From assembly GCA_964344145.1 (NCBI GenBank), contig CAYFME010000002.1, positions 31,267 through 95,266 on the forward strand: a stretch of DNA of 64,000 nucleotides. Reading direction: 5' to 3'. The stretch is from JABJOE01 sp964344145. Its GTDB lineage: Bacteria; Patescibacteriota; Patescibacteriia; UBA9934. Shown piece after piece: positions 39,826 through 49,096 of this stretch (positions are counted from its first letter, which is position 1; every line of letters starts with the position of its first letter). A program made the position numbers and the translations under genes. Below the pieces are notes generated by a model, which saw only the letters and a program-made list of their open reading frames with translations, was not told the DNA's origin and did not search any database.

Positions 39826-42330
39826 ATGGCAGGTGATGAAGAATTTAATTTGGATGGCTCAAAAGAAGTGCTTGAGGGCGCTGGTATTGAGCGTCAGGAG
39901 ATAAGTGCTGAAGAGCTGGCAGCTGAGGAAGAGCGTGTGGCCCAGCAACTAGAAGTTGTCGCGGATGAATTTGAGCAGGATCACGAGGTGTCTGTTGCCA
40001 AGGCGCAGAATATTGAGGTTGTTGTTCGTAAGCGATGGGATAATATTCCGACTGTGGAGGAGATCATGATCGAAGTTGGTGAGATGTCCTACACGATGCC
40101 GGACCGTGAGGATGCTCCTGCAGAGGCAGGGGAGACGTTGGTTCCTGAGGACGAAGGATTTACGCATGAGGATGACCGTGCGCAATTGGAGGACCTGTCA
40201 GAAGTGATGGCTGCGGAAACGGGTCGCGGCGTGGATGTTACAGAGACGCAGCAGGCCGAAGTGGTCGCTGATTTGCATACTGATGAGGGCGATGCGGCGG
40301 TTGCGCAGCGAGAATTGGACCGAGCGCCTGCAGGTTCCGAGGCCCCTGAGTCGGCGCAAGCAGAGGATCAAGAAGCTGCCGACGCGTTTACCGGATTGTT
40401 GGAGGAGTATCACACCATGCTTAAAGATGGCGGATTCTCACAGGAGAACATCGATACATTCATGCAAGACCAGCGTGCGGCCTTTTTGGAGGATCCGGCG
40501 GAGGCGTCGCGAGATTTGGAGCGCATTGTGACCGAGGGTAAGCAGCTCGAAGATGATCGTTTGCAGCAAGAGGCTTCAGAGGCGGCTGAAGCGGCGTCAG
40601 AGGTTGAGGAGGCCGAGCCGGAAGTTGAAGATGCGGAACCAACCGTTGTCATCGAAAACGTGGAAGATACGGCGAACGTTGTGACGGATCAGATTTTGGG
40701 CGACGGAGCCGGCGGGGCAGATGCGGCGGCGCGTGTTGAGGGCGGTGATCCTGAACCACAGTTGCCAGCGGTTCGTGAACCTCAAGTTGAATTATATGAG
40801 AGAGCTCCGGGTCAAGAGGAGTCTGACGGCGAGTTTGGATACGAATCCGATCTTCTGAAGGACCCAGAGTTTATGTTTTTCATGCCGGAAGCTGTTGATC
40901 CGGAGCAATTTGAGAAGATCCGAAATATGCCTCCAGGTCCCGAGAAAGACAGCTTGCAGGAGGTTCATATGGAAATGATTTTAGGAGCGGCGAGTGAGTA
41001 TGCGCAAGAACATCCAGAAAAGGCCGCTGCATATGCAGAACGTTGGCAGGAGATGGTGGAGCAAGCTCCGCAGCTTGATGGAGATTTGTCTGCATCAGAA
41101 TTGCACGAAGTGCTTCAGGACATGGCTGGAGATGACGGGAACATTGATCTTGATTGGTTCCGAGATGTTTTGACGTATCGAGAAATGGGTCGATCATTGG
41201 AAGGGGGGGCAACGCCAGAAGTTGACGCCTCAGCTGAGGCGGAGGAGGAGTTGCCAGCCGCCGAGGTGGAATCGGAGAGTACAAATCAGAGAGAGTCAAA
41301 AGAGTCTAAGGAATCCGTCGAGTCGGATGCGTATGAGTCAGAGCTAGCTCAGGACGAGGGCTTCATGGATGCGATGCGTCGGTTTGAGCCAATTGATCGA
41401 AAGACGTTTGATGAGATCGATGCGATGTCACCGGAAGAGGCCGAGGCGAAGCGAAAGGAGCTTTATCGGCAGGTTGATCAGGCCATTAAATACTTCGCCG
41501 ATTTTCAGCCATCCGCTGCGCGAAAGTACGCTGACAAGTGGGAAGCAATGGTTGATCAGTATCCCCAGTTGGATGGTGATCTGTCCGGTGAAGAGCTGCG
41601 CGAAGTACTGATGGACATGCTCCAGCCAGAATTTGAGGCAATGGATCTTGACGAAGATGTTGCATTTGACGTTGATCCTGATTTCTTCCGCGATGTACTT
41701 GCGTATCGCACCATTCATCGCGTTCTTGAGTCGAAGAAGGCGCGGACAGCTTGGGAAAAGGCGCCAACATCAGAGTCTGTTCCGGAAGAGCCAGATGCGG
41801 AGGAGCGTTTTGTAAACTCCGAGACATTGGTTCCAGAAGAGGAATCATTTGTAAATTCTGAAACGTTGGTTCCGGAAGCAGAATCCTTTGTTAACTCCGA
41901 GACGCTTGTTCCGGAAGCTGAAGGAATACTTGCGGCTGCTGCAGCGGCGGAGATGTTGGATGATGATACTGAAGAGGAAGCCGGTGAGGCGCCAAGACGT
42001 GAGCTACCTGAGCTTGAGCCGGTAGTTGTAGAGAAGAAAAAGAAAAAGAAGAAGAGCAAGGCCCCTGATCAGCTGGCTGCAGCAGGTGTTTTGGGTGTAG
42101 GTGGATTATTTGGAGGTCTCAAGAAGCTTTGGGACAATCGTTCGTGGTTCACGAAAGGCTTTAAGCAATGGATCGGTCAGGAAGAGCACAAGTTGGGCGA
42201 GATCCCTGGAGAAAAAGAAAACAAAGAGCGCGAGGAAGAGCGCAAGAGGGAGGCCAAAAAGCGTTTGAACGCAAAAGGCTTTGGAAAGAAAGATAAAAAG
42301 AAGGGCAAGAAAAAGAAGAGGGCCGCCTAG
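39826..42330 (+). CDS. Large acidic repeat protein, 834 aa
   Basis: Start ATG at 39826. Strongly Glu/Asp/Ala-rich, no signal peptide or membrane helix. Two tandem modules: residues about 340-460 (YESDLLKDPEFMFF ... YAERWQEMVEQAPQLDGDLS ... FRDVLTYREMGRSLE) and about 500-640 (YESELAQDEGFMDAM ... YADKWEAMVDQYPQLDGDLS ... FRDVLAYRTIHRVLE). Then three copies of a 14-residue unit around FVNSETLVPEAES (41808-41925), an alanine run and a basic tail (KKKKKKKSK, KKDKKKGKKKKRAA). I recognise no family. An intracellular scaffold or nucleic-acid-associated protein is possible. Confidence 0.75.
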   Translation: MAGDEEFNLDGSKEVLEGAGIERQEISAEELAAEEERVAQQLEVVADEFEQDHEVSVAKAQNIEVVVRKRWDNIPTVEEIMIEVGEMSYTMPDREDAPAEAGETLVPEDEGFTHEDDRAQLEDLSEVMAAETGRGVDVTETQQAEVVADLHTDEGDAAVAQRELDRAPAGSEAPESAQAEDQEAADAFTGLLEEYHTMLKDGGFSQENIDTFMQDQRAAFLEDPAEASRDLERIVTEGKQLEDDRLQQEASEAAEAASEVEEAEPEVEDAEPTVVIENVEDTANVVTDQILGDGAGGADAAARVEGGDPEPQLPAVREPQVELYERAPGQEESDGEFGYESDLLKDPEFMFFMPEAVDPEQFEKIRNMPPGPEKDSLQEVHMEMILGAASEYAQEHPEKAAAYAERWQEMVEQAPQLDGDLSASELHEVLQDMAGDDGNIDLDWFRDVLTYREMGRSLEGGATPEVDASAEAEEELPAAEVESESTNQRESKESKESVESDAYESELAQDEGFMDAMRRFEPIDRKTFDEIDAMSPEEAEAKRKELYRQVDQAIKYFADFQPSAARKYADKWEAMVDQYPQLDGDLSGEELREVLMDMLQPEFEAMDLDEDVAFDVDPDFFRDVLAYRTIHRVLESKKARTAWEKAPTSESVPEEPDAEERFVNSETLVPEEESFVNSETLVPEAESFVNSETLVPEAEGILAAAAAAEMLDDDTEEEAGEAPRRELPELEPVVVEKKKKKKKSKAPDQLAAAGVLGVGGLFGGLKKLWDNRSWFTKGFKQWIGQEEHKLGEIPGEKENKEREEERKREAKKRLNAKGFGKKDKKKGKKKKRAA

Positions 42331-44591
42331 GCCTTCTTCTTTTTCTTTGCCTGTCGTTCGCGCTTTTTAATCAGCATCTCGACGGCCATTTCATGGGTGA
42401 CGGTTGTTGGATCGATTTTCTTTGAAATCGAGGCGTTGGTGGTTCCATCGGTGACGTATGGTCCAAAGCGTCCGTTTTTTACCAGAATCGGTTTGCCACT
42501 TTCCGGATCCTCTCCCAACTCTGCGATTGGTTTTTTCATCTCTTCCTTTTTCTTTGCTGTCTCGGTGATGATCTGACGAGCTTCTTTTTCCTCAAGCGTG
42601 AACATCTGGCCTTCTTCGATCGAAGCGTTCGTCTTTCCTGCCTTCAGGTACGGACCGTATGGACCACTTTGTGCGGTGATCGGTGTCCCGTCAGGCATTT
42701 CACCAACGGTGCGTGGTAGCTCGAAGAGCTTCAATACATCTTCCAGCTTCACCGTCTCCATGTCCATGTCTTTGAGCAGTGACGCCATCTTTGGCTTGTT
42801 GATCTTTGCTTTGCGGTCTTCCTCTGACCATTCACCGAGCTGCACGTACGGTCCAAAGCGTCCTGTCTTTACAACGATCATCTTGCCTGTCTTCGGATCG
42901 TTGCCAAGCTCACGCTCCTTCACAACGTCCGCGTACGTGATTTCCTCGGTCTTCTTTTCAAGATTGCTATGGAATGGTCCGTAAAACGCCTCGAGCGTTG
43001 GAACGCGGTGGACGGTTCCTTCAGCGATTTCGTCGAGCGTCTTCTCCATCGTCGCCGTAAACTCAAAGTCAACGATTTGTGGAAAGTGCTCAACCAGCAG
43101 GTCGTTCACAATGTAGGCGGTATCAGTAGGGAAGAGCTTTTTGTTGTCATCTCGATCAACGTAGCCGCGATCAATCACGGTCGAGATCGTTGGTGCGTAT
43201 GTCGATGGACGCCCAATTCCATGTTCTTCCAGAACTTTCACAAGCGTTGCGTCTGAAAAGCGCGCTGGTGGTTGCGTAAAGTGTTGATGTGGCAAAATCG
43301 ATGTTGCATTGACGTCGTCGCCCTTCTTAAGCTCTGGCAAAATGGTCTCCTTCGCGCTCTTGTAGACCTTCATGAAGCCATCGAACACGATCACACTTCC
43401 ATTCGCGCGGAAGGTATAGTTCTTGGCAAGCAGATCAATGGCTGTGCTCTCAAGCTTCGCTGCAGGAAGCTGTGTTGCCATCGTTCGTCGCCAAATGAGG
43501 TTGTACAGTTTCCATTGACCAGACTCGAGTGTGCTTTGGAGCTGCTCTGGATGCTTGCTTGGATCGGTCGGACGAATCGCTTCGTGTGCTTCCTGCGCAC
43601 CTTTCTTTTTTGTTTTGTACGTCTTCACGCCCGTCGCGTACGCATCGCCAAACGTGGCTTTGATGTAGCTCTGCGCCTCACCAAGGAACTTACCTGCGAG
43701 ATTCATGGAGTCGGTACGCATATACGTGATGCGACCGGTCTCGTAGAGCTTCTGCGCGAGTGTCATCGTCTGCTTCGCGCTGAATCCGAGCTTGTTGTTT
43801 GCCTCTTGTTGAAGGGAAGAGGTCGTCAGCGGCGTTGGTGGTTTGCGCGATGCCTGCTTCTTTGTGACGGCGTCAACGGTGAACGCTACACCATCCAAGT
43901 CCTTTACGATCTTAGTCGCTTCCTTCTCATTTCCAATCGCAAGTTTGTCGAGCTTCTTGCCGTCGATGGCATTGAGCTTTCCTTCCATCACGGCCTTGTC
44001 TTTCTCGAATTGACCTTCGATGGTCCAGTACTCATCTTGCTTGAATGCATGGCGTTCGCGTTCGCGCTCAACAATAAGCCGCACGCACACCGATTGCACG
44101 CGCCCGGCCGAAAGGCCGCGCCGAACCTTCTTCCAAAGAAATGGCGAGAGCTCGTAGCCAACGAGACGGTCGAGGATGCGGCGTGTTTGCTGCGCTTCAA
44201 CGAGCGGCATGGACATCTCGTGCGCTTGCCCGAGCGCTTCTTCGATCGCATGCTTAGTGATCTCATGGAACGTAATGCGCTTGATCTGATCAGGCTTCAA
44301 CTTCAAGATCTGCGCGATGTGCCACGCGATCGCTTCTCCTTCGCGGTCTTCATCAGTGGCGAGGTAGATTTCGTCAACACCCTTTGCCGCTTTCTTCAGA
44401 TCAGTGACACGCTTCTTTTTTGCTGTTGGCACTTCGTATGTCGGCTCAAACGTCTTCATATCAATGCCCATTTCCTTGCGCGGAAGATCGCGAATATGCC
44501 CAAAAGAAGAAATAACCTCGTAGTCTTTACCGAGGAATTTCTTGATCGTTTTTGCCTTTGTAGGGGACTCTACTATAAGGAGGCGCTTCAT
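42327..44591 (-). CDS. topA: DNA topoisomerase I (type IA), 754 aa
   Basis: Relaxes negative supercoils. The TOPRIM domain begins MKRLLIVESPTKAKTIKKFLG with the DEDREGEAIAWH acidic motif; the catalytic Tyr is in GRITYMRTDSMNLA (about residue 290). The C-terminus has topoisomerase C-terminal repeats (TGRFGPYVQLGE, SGPYGPYLKAGK, NGRFGPYVTDGT) and a basic end without zinc cysteines. The stop overlaps the convergent gene by 4 bp (shared CTAG). Confidence 0.97.
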   Translation of the reverse strand: MKRLLIVESPTKAKTIKKFLGKDYEVISSFGHIRDLPRKEMGIDMKTFEPTYEVPTAKKKRVTDLKKAAKGVDEIYLATDEDREGEAIAWHIAQILKLKPDQIKRITFHEITKHAIEEALGQAHEMSMPLVEAQQTRRILDRLVGYELSPFLWKKVRRGLSAGRVQSVCVRLIVERERERHAFKQDEYWTIEGQFEKDKAVMEGKLNAIDGKKLDKLAIGNEKEATKIVKDLDGVAFTVDAVTKKQASRKPPTPLTTSSLQQEANNKLGFSAKQTMTLAQKLYETGRITYMRTDSMNLAGKFLGEAQSYIKATFGDAYATGVKTYKTKKKGAQEAHEAIRPTDPSKHPEQLQSTLESGQWKLYNLIWRRTMATQLPAAKLESTAIDLLAKNYTFRANGSVIVFDGFMKVYKSAKETILPELKKGDDVNATSILPHQHFTQPPARFSDATLVKVLEEHGIGRPSTYAPTISTVIDRGYVDRDDNKKLFPTDTAYIVNDLLVEHFPQIVDFEFTATMEKTLDEIAEGTVHRVPTLEAFYGPFHSNLEKKTEEITYADVVKERELGNDPKTGKMIVVKTGRFGPYVQLGEWSEEDRKAKINKPKMASLLKDMDMETVKLEDVLKLFELPRTVGEMPDGTPITAQSGPYGPYLKAGKTNASIEEGQMFTLEEKEARQIITETAKKKEEMKKPIAELGEDPESGKPILVKNGRFGPYVTDGTTNASISKKIDPTTVTHEMAVEMLIKKRERQAKKKKKA

Positions 44592-44685
44592 ACGCTGCGC
44601 ATAATGCAGCAGAGTCCGTCAGCTTGTCAAACGCCAAACCCGCCGAAGCGGTCGCGACGGCGGGCCGGCTGGTCCTGAGACATGG

Positions 44686-44761
44686 TGGTGGACTCGACGG
44701 GACTCGAACCCGCATCCACCGGTGTCGACGCGGTTGAGGTTACCATTACCTCCACGAGCCC
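44686..44761 (-). tRNA. tRNA-like cloverleaf, apparent anticodon CGA
   Basis: Minus strand: acceptor GGGCTCG/CGAGTCC (one G-U), D-stem GAGG/CCTC with loop TAATGGTAA, anticodon stem ACCGC/CCGGT with one C-C mismatch, loop GTCGACA, T-stem GCGGG/CCCGT with loop TTCGAGT, discriminator A, encoded CCA followed by a second CCA. CGA would read a serine codon, but serine tRNAs have a long variable arm and this has 4 nt. Position 37 is C, which is unusual. The isotype is therefore doubtful; a degenerate or special-purpose tRNA is possible. Confidence 0.5.
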
Positions 44762-44820
44762 TTGCGTCTCAGGATAAAGACAAAGACTCCCAACTCGTTA
44801 GAGTAGGGAGGTTCTTTGTG

Positions 44821-44862
44821 ACACCAGTAGCGGAGATAAATCTCAACCGCGTTAACACCAGT
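44821..44862 (+). repeat. Inverted partial copy of the tRNA-like gene
   Basis: Plus-strand sequence around 44830-44862 (GGAGATAAATCTCAACCGCG, then TTAACACC) resembles the D-arm plus anticodon arm of the minus-strand tRNA (CCTCAACCGCG, then TCGACACC). The two segments are therefore complementary within a minus-strand transcript and could pair over about 35 nt. It lies just after the MFS stop. Confidence 0.5.
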
Positions 44863-44865
44863 TTA

Positions 44866-46068
44866 TCAGAACAGATTGTGTTTGTCAAATGATTGCTTGT
44901 GTTGAGGTTTGGCAACAAGAAAGGCGACTGGAAGCACGATGAACAGAGAGATTAGTCCAAGGACTGAATAGATAACTTGTGTTCCATAGATATCTTGAAT
45001 AGGGCCGCTCACAAGGATGATGAGAATGAAAAATGCGCTCATGAGCATGTTGAGTGCCGATATGGCGGTCGCACGGTATCTGGACTCGTATAACTCATTG
45101 ACATAGTTCATGAGGAAAACGAAGCGTCCACTCCCGGCTGTTAAGATGAGTAGTAGTAGAATGACGGCTATTTGTTGTGTAGCAATAACACCGGGAAGTA
45201 GTGCGCTGGCCATGATGATAGGAAAACCAATAAGAATTGTTTTTCTTTTGAAAACTTGAAATCTTGCCAGCAGCCAGAGGCCCGAAGCACTGAGGAGGTA
45301 AACGACAGCGAAGATGATTGTCAGTTGCGATTCAGAGAATCCTACATCTGTCGCAAAGGGCACGTTTAAATATGTTAGGCAGCTCCAAGTTATACCTCCG
45401 ACAAGTGTATAAAAAAGCGCGAGTCGCGTTGCGTACGCGGTTTTGAACACTTCTTTAAAGCCAATTTTTGTTTGCCGAACGTACGTCTGTAATGAAAACG
45501 TATCTGAGTCGATACGTGGCTCTATGAACCACAGCGCGACTATTGCGGCTGCAAGGTGTGATCCGGCCATGGCCAAATACGGGAAGTTGATTCCTTGGCT
45601 GTAAAGGTATCCGCCGATAAGGATGCCAACAACCAGCGCTGCTTGATAATAACCACTTGATGCCGCCATGTAACGCGAGAAGTGTTCCTCTTTCTTCAGT
45701 TGTTTGCAGGTGTCAAACAGGAGAGCTGAATCGGCACCAGATACGAATGCTGTTCCGAGGCTTAATACAGCATACCCGGCCGCAAACCAGAAAAAAGCAG
45801 GGGCATGGGCTATAATGAGATATGCGATGGCGATTGTGAGCCATCCGAGAATGATTGTACGCTTACGTCCAATTAAATCAGCAAGAGCTCCTGTTGGGAC
45901 CTCAAGGATAATTGTTGCTAAGTGCAAGATTCCGTGCAAGAGGGCGATTTGCGTGAATGTCAGGATGCGGGTTTCAAATGCAACCCAAATAGCGGCCACA
46001 AATACAAGTCCAGTAAGGAATGAGGTTACGTAACTAATTGGGATGTTTCGTGAGAGGTTTGCGGCCAT
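44866..46068 (-). CDS. MFS transporter, 400 aa
   Basis: About twelve hydrophobic segments. Motif A of the major facilitator superfamily in the loop after TM2 reads GALADLIGRKRTI. The central cytoplasmic loop (RQTKIGFKEVFKTAYATR) separates two six-helix halves. Substrate unknown; the closest overall impression is of drug-efflux-type carriers. It lies 2 bp downstream of folC on the same strand. Composition is somewhat A+T-richer than its neighbours, which suggests more recent acquisition (inference). Confidence 0.85.
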   Translation of the reverse strand: MAANLSRNIPISYVTSFLTGLVFVAAIWVAFETRILTFTQIALLHGILHLATIILEVPTGALADLIGRKRTIILGWLTIAIAYLIIAHAPAFFWFAAGYAVLSLGTAFVSGADSALLFDTCKQLKKEEHFSRYMAASSGYYQAALVVGILIGGYLYSQGINFPYLAMAGSHLAAAIVALWFIEPRIDSDTFSLQTYVRQTKIGFKEVFKTAYATRLALFYTLVGGITWSCLTYLNVPFATDVGFSESQLTIIFAVVYLLSASGLWLLARFQVFKRKTILIGFPIIMASALLPGVIATQQIAVILLLLILTAGSGRFVFLMNYVNELYESRYRATAISALNMLMSAFFILIILVSGPIQDIYGTQVIYSVLGLISLFIVLPVAFLVAKPQHKQSFDKHNLF

Positions 46069-46070
46069 AG

Positions 46071-47345
46071 CTATCGACTCGATCGTTTCTTTGCAATCTC
46101 CGACTCAGCAATCCAATACTCGCGCAGTTCACCGCAGAGATACAGCGATCCGGTGATGATCAACGTTTCGTTCTTTTTTGTGTGATCGAGGGCCACACTA
46201 AGGGCCTCAAACGGATTCAGATGAACGTCGCCACGCTTCTTTTTGCCGACGAGCTTGATGAGCTCAAAGGGGTTGGCCGCCTTGCGAAACGTGGTGGTAA
46301 AGCGTGTCGCGCTGATGCGATCGGCGTGCTTGGCGAGCTGTTCGATCATTGGTTTGCTGTCCTTTGTTGCTGTTGCGCCAAAGAGAATGTGGACCGGTCC
46401 GCCAATGCTCTCAAGCTGCTTGCAGAGCGCTTTGATTTTTACTGGCGAGTGCGCGCCGTCGATGATCACGCGAGGATTGTCCTGCATGGTCTCAAACCGA
46501 CATGGCGGGAGTTGAATGTTGGAAAACGCTTTCTGAATGGTTGTTTGATCGATGCTGAGCTCTTCTGCCACGGCCGCAGCGAGAGCGGCGTTGTGCTGTT
46601 GGTGTGCGCCAAGTTCGGGGGCGAGAAGGTCTTGATAGGGTGGATGCACAAAGAAGAGAGCCGCTGAATGTTTGATCGCCTCTTTCATAAAGACCTTGCG
46701 AATCGCCGGCCGCATCTCACCACAGAAGACGATGCCGTTCTTTTTGATGATGCCTGCCTTGGCCCGCGCGATGTCGGTGAGTGACGATCCCAAGATGTGT
46801 GTGTGGTCCTTGCCGATGTTGGTAATCACGGCCGCACGTGGCGTCCCAATGACATTCGTTGCATCAAAGCGACCGCCACAGCCAGTTTCCAACACACACC
46901 ACTTCACCCCTTGGTCTGCAAAGGCGAATAGAGCAGTAGCGGTTGAAAGTTCAAAGAAAGAGAGAGGTGAGGGATCCTTTTTTAAGAAGGTCGTGTAGTG
47001 ATCCAGGACGGTCTCGACAGCTTTGACCAGATTGTTCGGATCCATGAGCTTATCACCGATCGTGAATCGTTCAAGATACGTTGTTGTGTGTGGAGATGTG
47101 TAACTCGCAACCGTTCGGCCGTCTTCCTGCAAGATTGAACGAATGATCGCGGCGACAGAACCCTTGCCGCTTGTGCCGGCGACGTGAATGATTTGCATCT
47201 TTTTGTCAGGTGATCCGAGGTGATCCAAAAAGCTGCGCATGCGCTTGAGCGACGCACGCAGCTCCTTTTTGGAAGCGGTGTAGGGTTTGGCAACGAGATT
47301 GTTGAGCGATAAGAGTCGCGCAACGGCCTCGTGATAGGGGTCCAT
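46071..47345 (-). CDS. folC: Folylpolyglutamate/dihydrofolate synthase, Mur-ligase family, 424 aa
   Basis: ATP-dependent ligase. P-loop HVAGTSGKGSVAAII (about residue 54), YTSPHTTTYLERFTI, CVLETGCGGRFDATN and NIGKDHTHILGSSL match FolC. IIDGAHSPVKIKAL starts the C-terminal Mur domain. The ATG at 47345 is preferred over the GTG two codons earlier because AAGGTGG then sits at ribosome-binding distance. dprA lies just upstream on the same strand. Confidence 0.9.
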   Translation of the reverse strand: MDPYHEAVARLLSLNNLVAKPYTASKKELRASLKRMRSFLDHLGSPDKKMQIIHVAGTSGKGSVAAIIRSILQEDGRTVASYTSPHTTTYLERFTIGDKLMDPNNLVKAVETVLDHYTTFLKKDPSPLSFFELSTATALFAFADQGVKWCVLETGCGGRFDATNVIGTPRAAVITNIGKDHTHILGSSLTDIARAKAGIIKKNGIVFCGEMRPAIRKVFMKEAIKHSAALFFVHPPYQDLLAPELGAHQQHNAALAAAVAEELSIDQTTIQKAFSNIQLPPCRFETMQDNPRVIIDGAHSPVKIKALCKQLESIGGPVHILFGATATKDSKPMIEQLAKHADRISATRFTTTFRKAANPFELIKLVGKKKRGDVHLNPFEALSVALDHTKKNETLIITGSLYLCGELREYWIAESEIAKKRSSR

Positions 47346-47352
47346 AGCCACC

Positions 47353-48216
47353 TTAATTTACCACAAAATATCTTCCACCGACATCTTTGATGTGGCCGGC
47401 GATTTCGAGCGTTGTGATGAGGGCCGAGACGACGTTGCCGGGACTCTCGTGTTGACGGATGACGTCGTCGATGTGTGTTGGCGACGCGGATAGGAGATCG
47501 TAGACGGAGCGTTGCGCGTCGGTGAGGTCGGGCGGCGGTTCCGATATTGTCGTCGACGCTTCAATGCCAAGGACGTTAAGAATATCATCCGGCTCTGTGA
47601 CGGGAATGGCACCGTCTTTGAGAAAGCGGTTTGTGCCAGCGGAGGTTGGAGAGGTAATGGGGCCGGGAACAACAAAAAGGTCGCGATTCTGTTCCATGGT
47701 GAGGCGCGCCGTAATGAGTGAGCCACTGCGTTCGCCCGCCTCTACAACAAGTGTTCCGTGGCATAAGCCAGAGATGAGGCGATTCCTTCGAGGAAAGTTA
47801 TGCTTGTGCCCTGGGAGGTCTGGTGGGAATTCGCTTACAAGTGCGCCGCCGGATGTTAAAATGTCTTTTTGTAGCCGCTGTTCACGATCTGTCCCTATAT
47901 GATCTATGCCAAATCCAAGAACGGCGACCGTTGTACCGCCAGCGTCGATGGTTGTGCGATGCGCGATTTCATCAATGCCAATGGCTAGACCACTGACGAT
48001 GACGACTCCAGCGCGCGCGAGGGCTCCAACGAGCTCACGCGTCACATGTTGACCGTACGGACTGAATTTACGCGATCCAACCACAGCCAAAAACGACCGA
48101 TCAGCATCGGGCGGCACACCGCGAACCATCAGTTCTCCTGGTGGATCGTGAATTTCCTTTAATAAGGAAGGGTAGCCCGGATCAGAAATCCGAGAAACAA
48201 AAAAACTCTCTCCCAT
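47353..48216 (-). CDS. dprA: DNA processing protein DprA/Smf, 287 aa
   Basis: Protects incoming single-stranded DNA and loads RecA in transformation. Rossmann-like core: FLAVVGSRKFSPYGQHV, VSGLAIGIDEIAHRTTIDAGGTTVAVLGFGID, SEFPPDLPGHKHNFPRRNRLISGL, VVEAGERSGSLITARLTMEQNRDLFVVPG. C-terminal winged helix from about residue 225. Promoter has an extended -10 (minus strand TGTGCTATAAT, 48225-48235) directly after the K9 terminator. Confidence 0.95.
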   Translation of the reverse strand: MGESFFVSRISDPGYPSLLKEIHDPPGELMVRGVPPDADRSFLAVVGSRKFSPYGQHVTRELVGALARAGVVIVSGLAIGIDEIAHRTTIDAGGTTVAVLGFGIDHIGTDREQRLQKDILTSGGALVSEFPPDLPGHKHNFPRRNRLISGLCHGTLVVEAGERSGSLITARLTMEQNRDLFVVPGPITSPTSAGTNRFLKDGAIPVTEPDDILNVLGIEASTTISEPPPDLTDAQRSVYDLLSASPTHIDDVIRQHESPGNVVSALITTLEIAGHIKDVGGRYFVVN

Positions 48217-48224
48217 ATGTTTCT

Positions 48225-48235
48225 ATTATAGCACA
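48225..48235 (-). promoter_or_regulatory. Extended -10 promoter of dprA
   Basis: Minus strand TGTGCTATAAT. The K9 terminator hairpin ends 9 bp upstream, where a -35 would sit. Confidence 0.55.
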
Positions 48236-48243
48236 AACGTGAA

Positions 48244-48273
48244 GACCGACGTTCCTTCCTTGGAACGCCGGTC
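48244..48273 (-). terminator. Hairpin terminator after K9
   Basis: GACCGACGTTCC with GGAACGCCGGTC and a 6-nt loop. The whole 30-mer recurs unchanged at 49126-49155 after K10. Confidence 0.65.
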
Positions 48274-48297
48274 TACGACGGTGCCCTTGCGGGCGGA

Positions 48298-48888
48298 TCA
48301 CTCTCGCTTGTGGTTCAGGCCGATCTTCAGGAACCGGTTGCTGCCGGTGTAGAGCAGGTCGACGTGGCCGTGCTTGCTGCGTCGGCTTCCGAAGCCGAAG
48401 TCCCACCACTTGCCGCGGACGGTACGTCCATCGCTGAACTTCATGGTGACCGTGTCGTCCCGAACCTCCAGGGAGGTCAGGGTGACGCCCGACAGGGGGC
48501 GAACGAGCCACCGGCGGTCCAGATCCTGGATGCTCACCTCCCCACCGATGAAGTGCTTGGTGTGCTCGCCGAAGGGGTACTTGGCGTGCCAGGGGTCGGT
48601 GTGCCGCTTGAGGCGCGGCTCCGGGTCCGCACCCCACACGATCGCCGCGTGCTGGCCGGGGCGCTTGCCCGGGCCGACGCGCAGGACGATCTGCGTGGGG
48701 AAGGATGTCGCTTCGACGCGGCCGCCGAGGCTCAGGTCATCACCCTCACCGATCACCTCTCGGCGCCGGCTGATGTGGACGAAGACCTCACGGCCCTTGC
48801 GATCCGTGTAGAAGGCGAAGCCACGGTCCATGGTGCGGCAGTGCATGTTCAGGCGGGCGAATGTGATCGGGTCGGGGTTGTTGGACAT
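48298..48888 (-). CDS. K9: cold-shock-domain protein, 196 aa
   Basis: Start ATG at 48888 follows GGAG. Residues about 20-75 resemble a cold-shock domain: RGFAFYTDRKGREVFVHISR contains both RNP-like motifs (GFAFY, VFVHI), followed by GRVEATSFPTQIVLRVGPG. The remainder (residues 80-196) is basic and beta-rich, with KYPFGEHTKHFIGGEVS and MKFSDGRTVRGKWWDFGFG, and is not recognised. Single-stranded nucleic acid binding is inferred. The leader of about 200 nt carries a 12-codon peptide and several hairpins, so expression is probably regulated. Confidence 0.7.
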   Translation of the reverse strand: MSNNPDPITFARLNMHCRTMDRGFAFYTDRKGREVFVHISRRREVIGEGDDLSLGGRVEATSFPTQIVLRVGPGKRPGQHAAIVWGADPEPRLKRHTDPWHAKYPFGEHTKHFIGGEVSIQDLDRRWLVRPLSGVTLTSLEVRDDTVTMKFSDGRTVRGKWWDFGFGSRRSKHGHVDLLYTGSNRFLKIGLNHKRE

Positions 48889-49090
48889 GACGTCTCCGAG
48901 GTGCCCGGTTGGAACCGGGCGTGAGAGGGTTCGGCGCAGCTGGGATCAGCCGCACCTGCTCTCATCTCGAAGCGCCGAGGAAGGAAGATGGAGTTCTTGC
49001 GTGGTGCGGCTGAGCTAGGAACTCTTGCCGTACCAGAACTCGTTGACCATCATGTGGCCTCCTCGTTGAGCGTCTTGCTGGATGCGAAGA
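48889..49090 (-). promoter_or_regulatory. Structured leader of K9
   Basis: Going down the minus strand: the leader peptide (49053-49015), then TCAGCCGCACC (49013-49003) pairing perfectly with GGTGCGGCTGA (48956-48946). Alternative CGGCGC/GCGCCG pairing overlaps this stem, and a CCCGGTT/AACCGGG hairpin lies just before the K9 ribosome site. This layout resembles a translational attenuator. Confidence 0.5.
49015..49053 (-). CDS. 12-codon leader peptide of K9
   Basis: Encodes MMVNEFWYGKSS, preceded by GAGGAGG at ideal distance and by the promoter at 49097-49125. Its stop codon abuts an 11-bp hairpin. The Phe-Trp-Tyr run is notable for an attenuator. Confidence 0.5.
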   Translation of the reverse strand: MMVNEFWYGKSS

Positions 49091-49096
49091 CCGGAT

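Noticed and set aside
43272..44678. A 468-codon plus-strand frame opposite topA
   Set aside because: It is the antisense of a conserved enzyme, with no homologous motifs and no upstream signals.
44686..44866. tmRNA
   Set aside because: The 3' end looks superficially similar (GCGGGTTCGAGTCCCG), but a complete 76-nt cloverleaf is present and there is no room for a tag-coding region or a matching 5' end.
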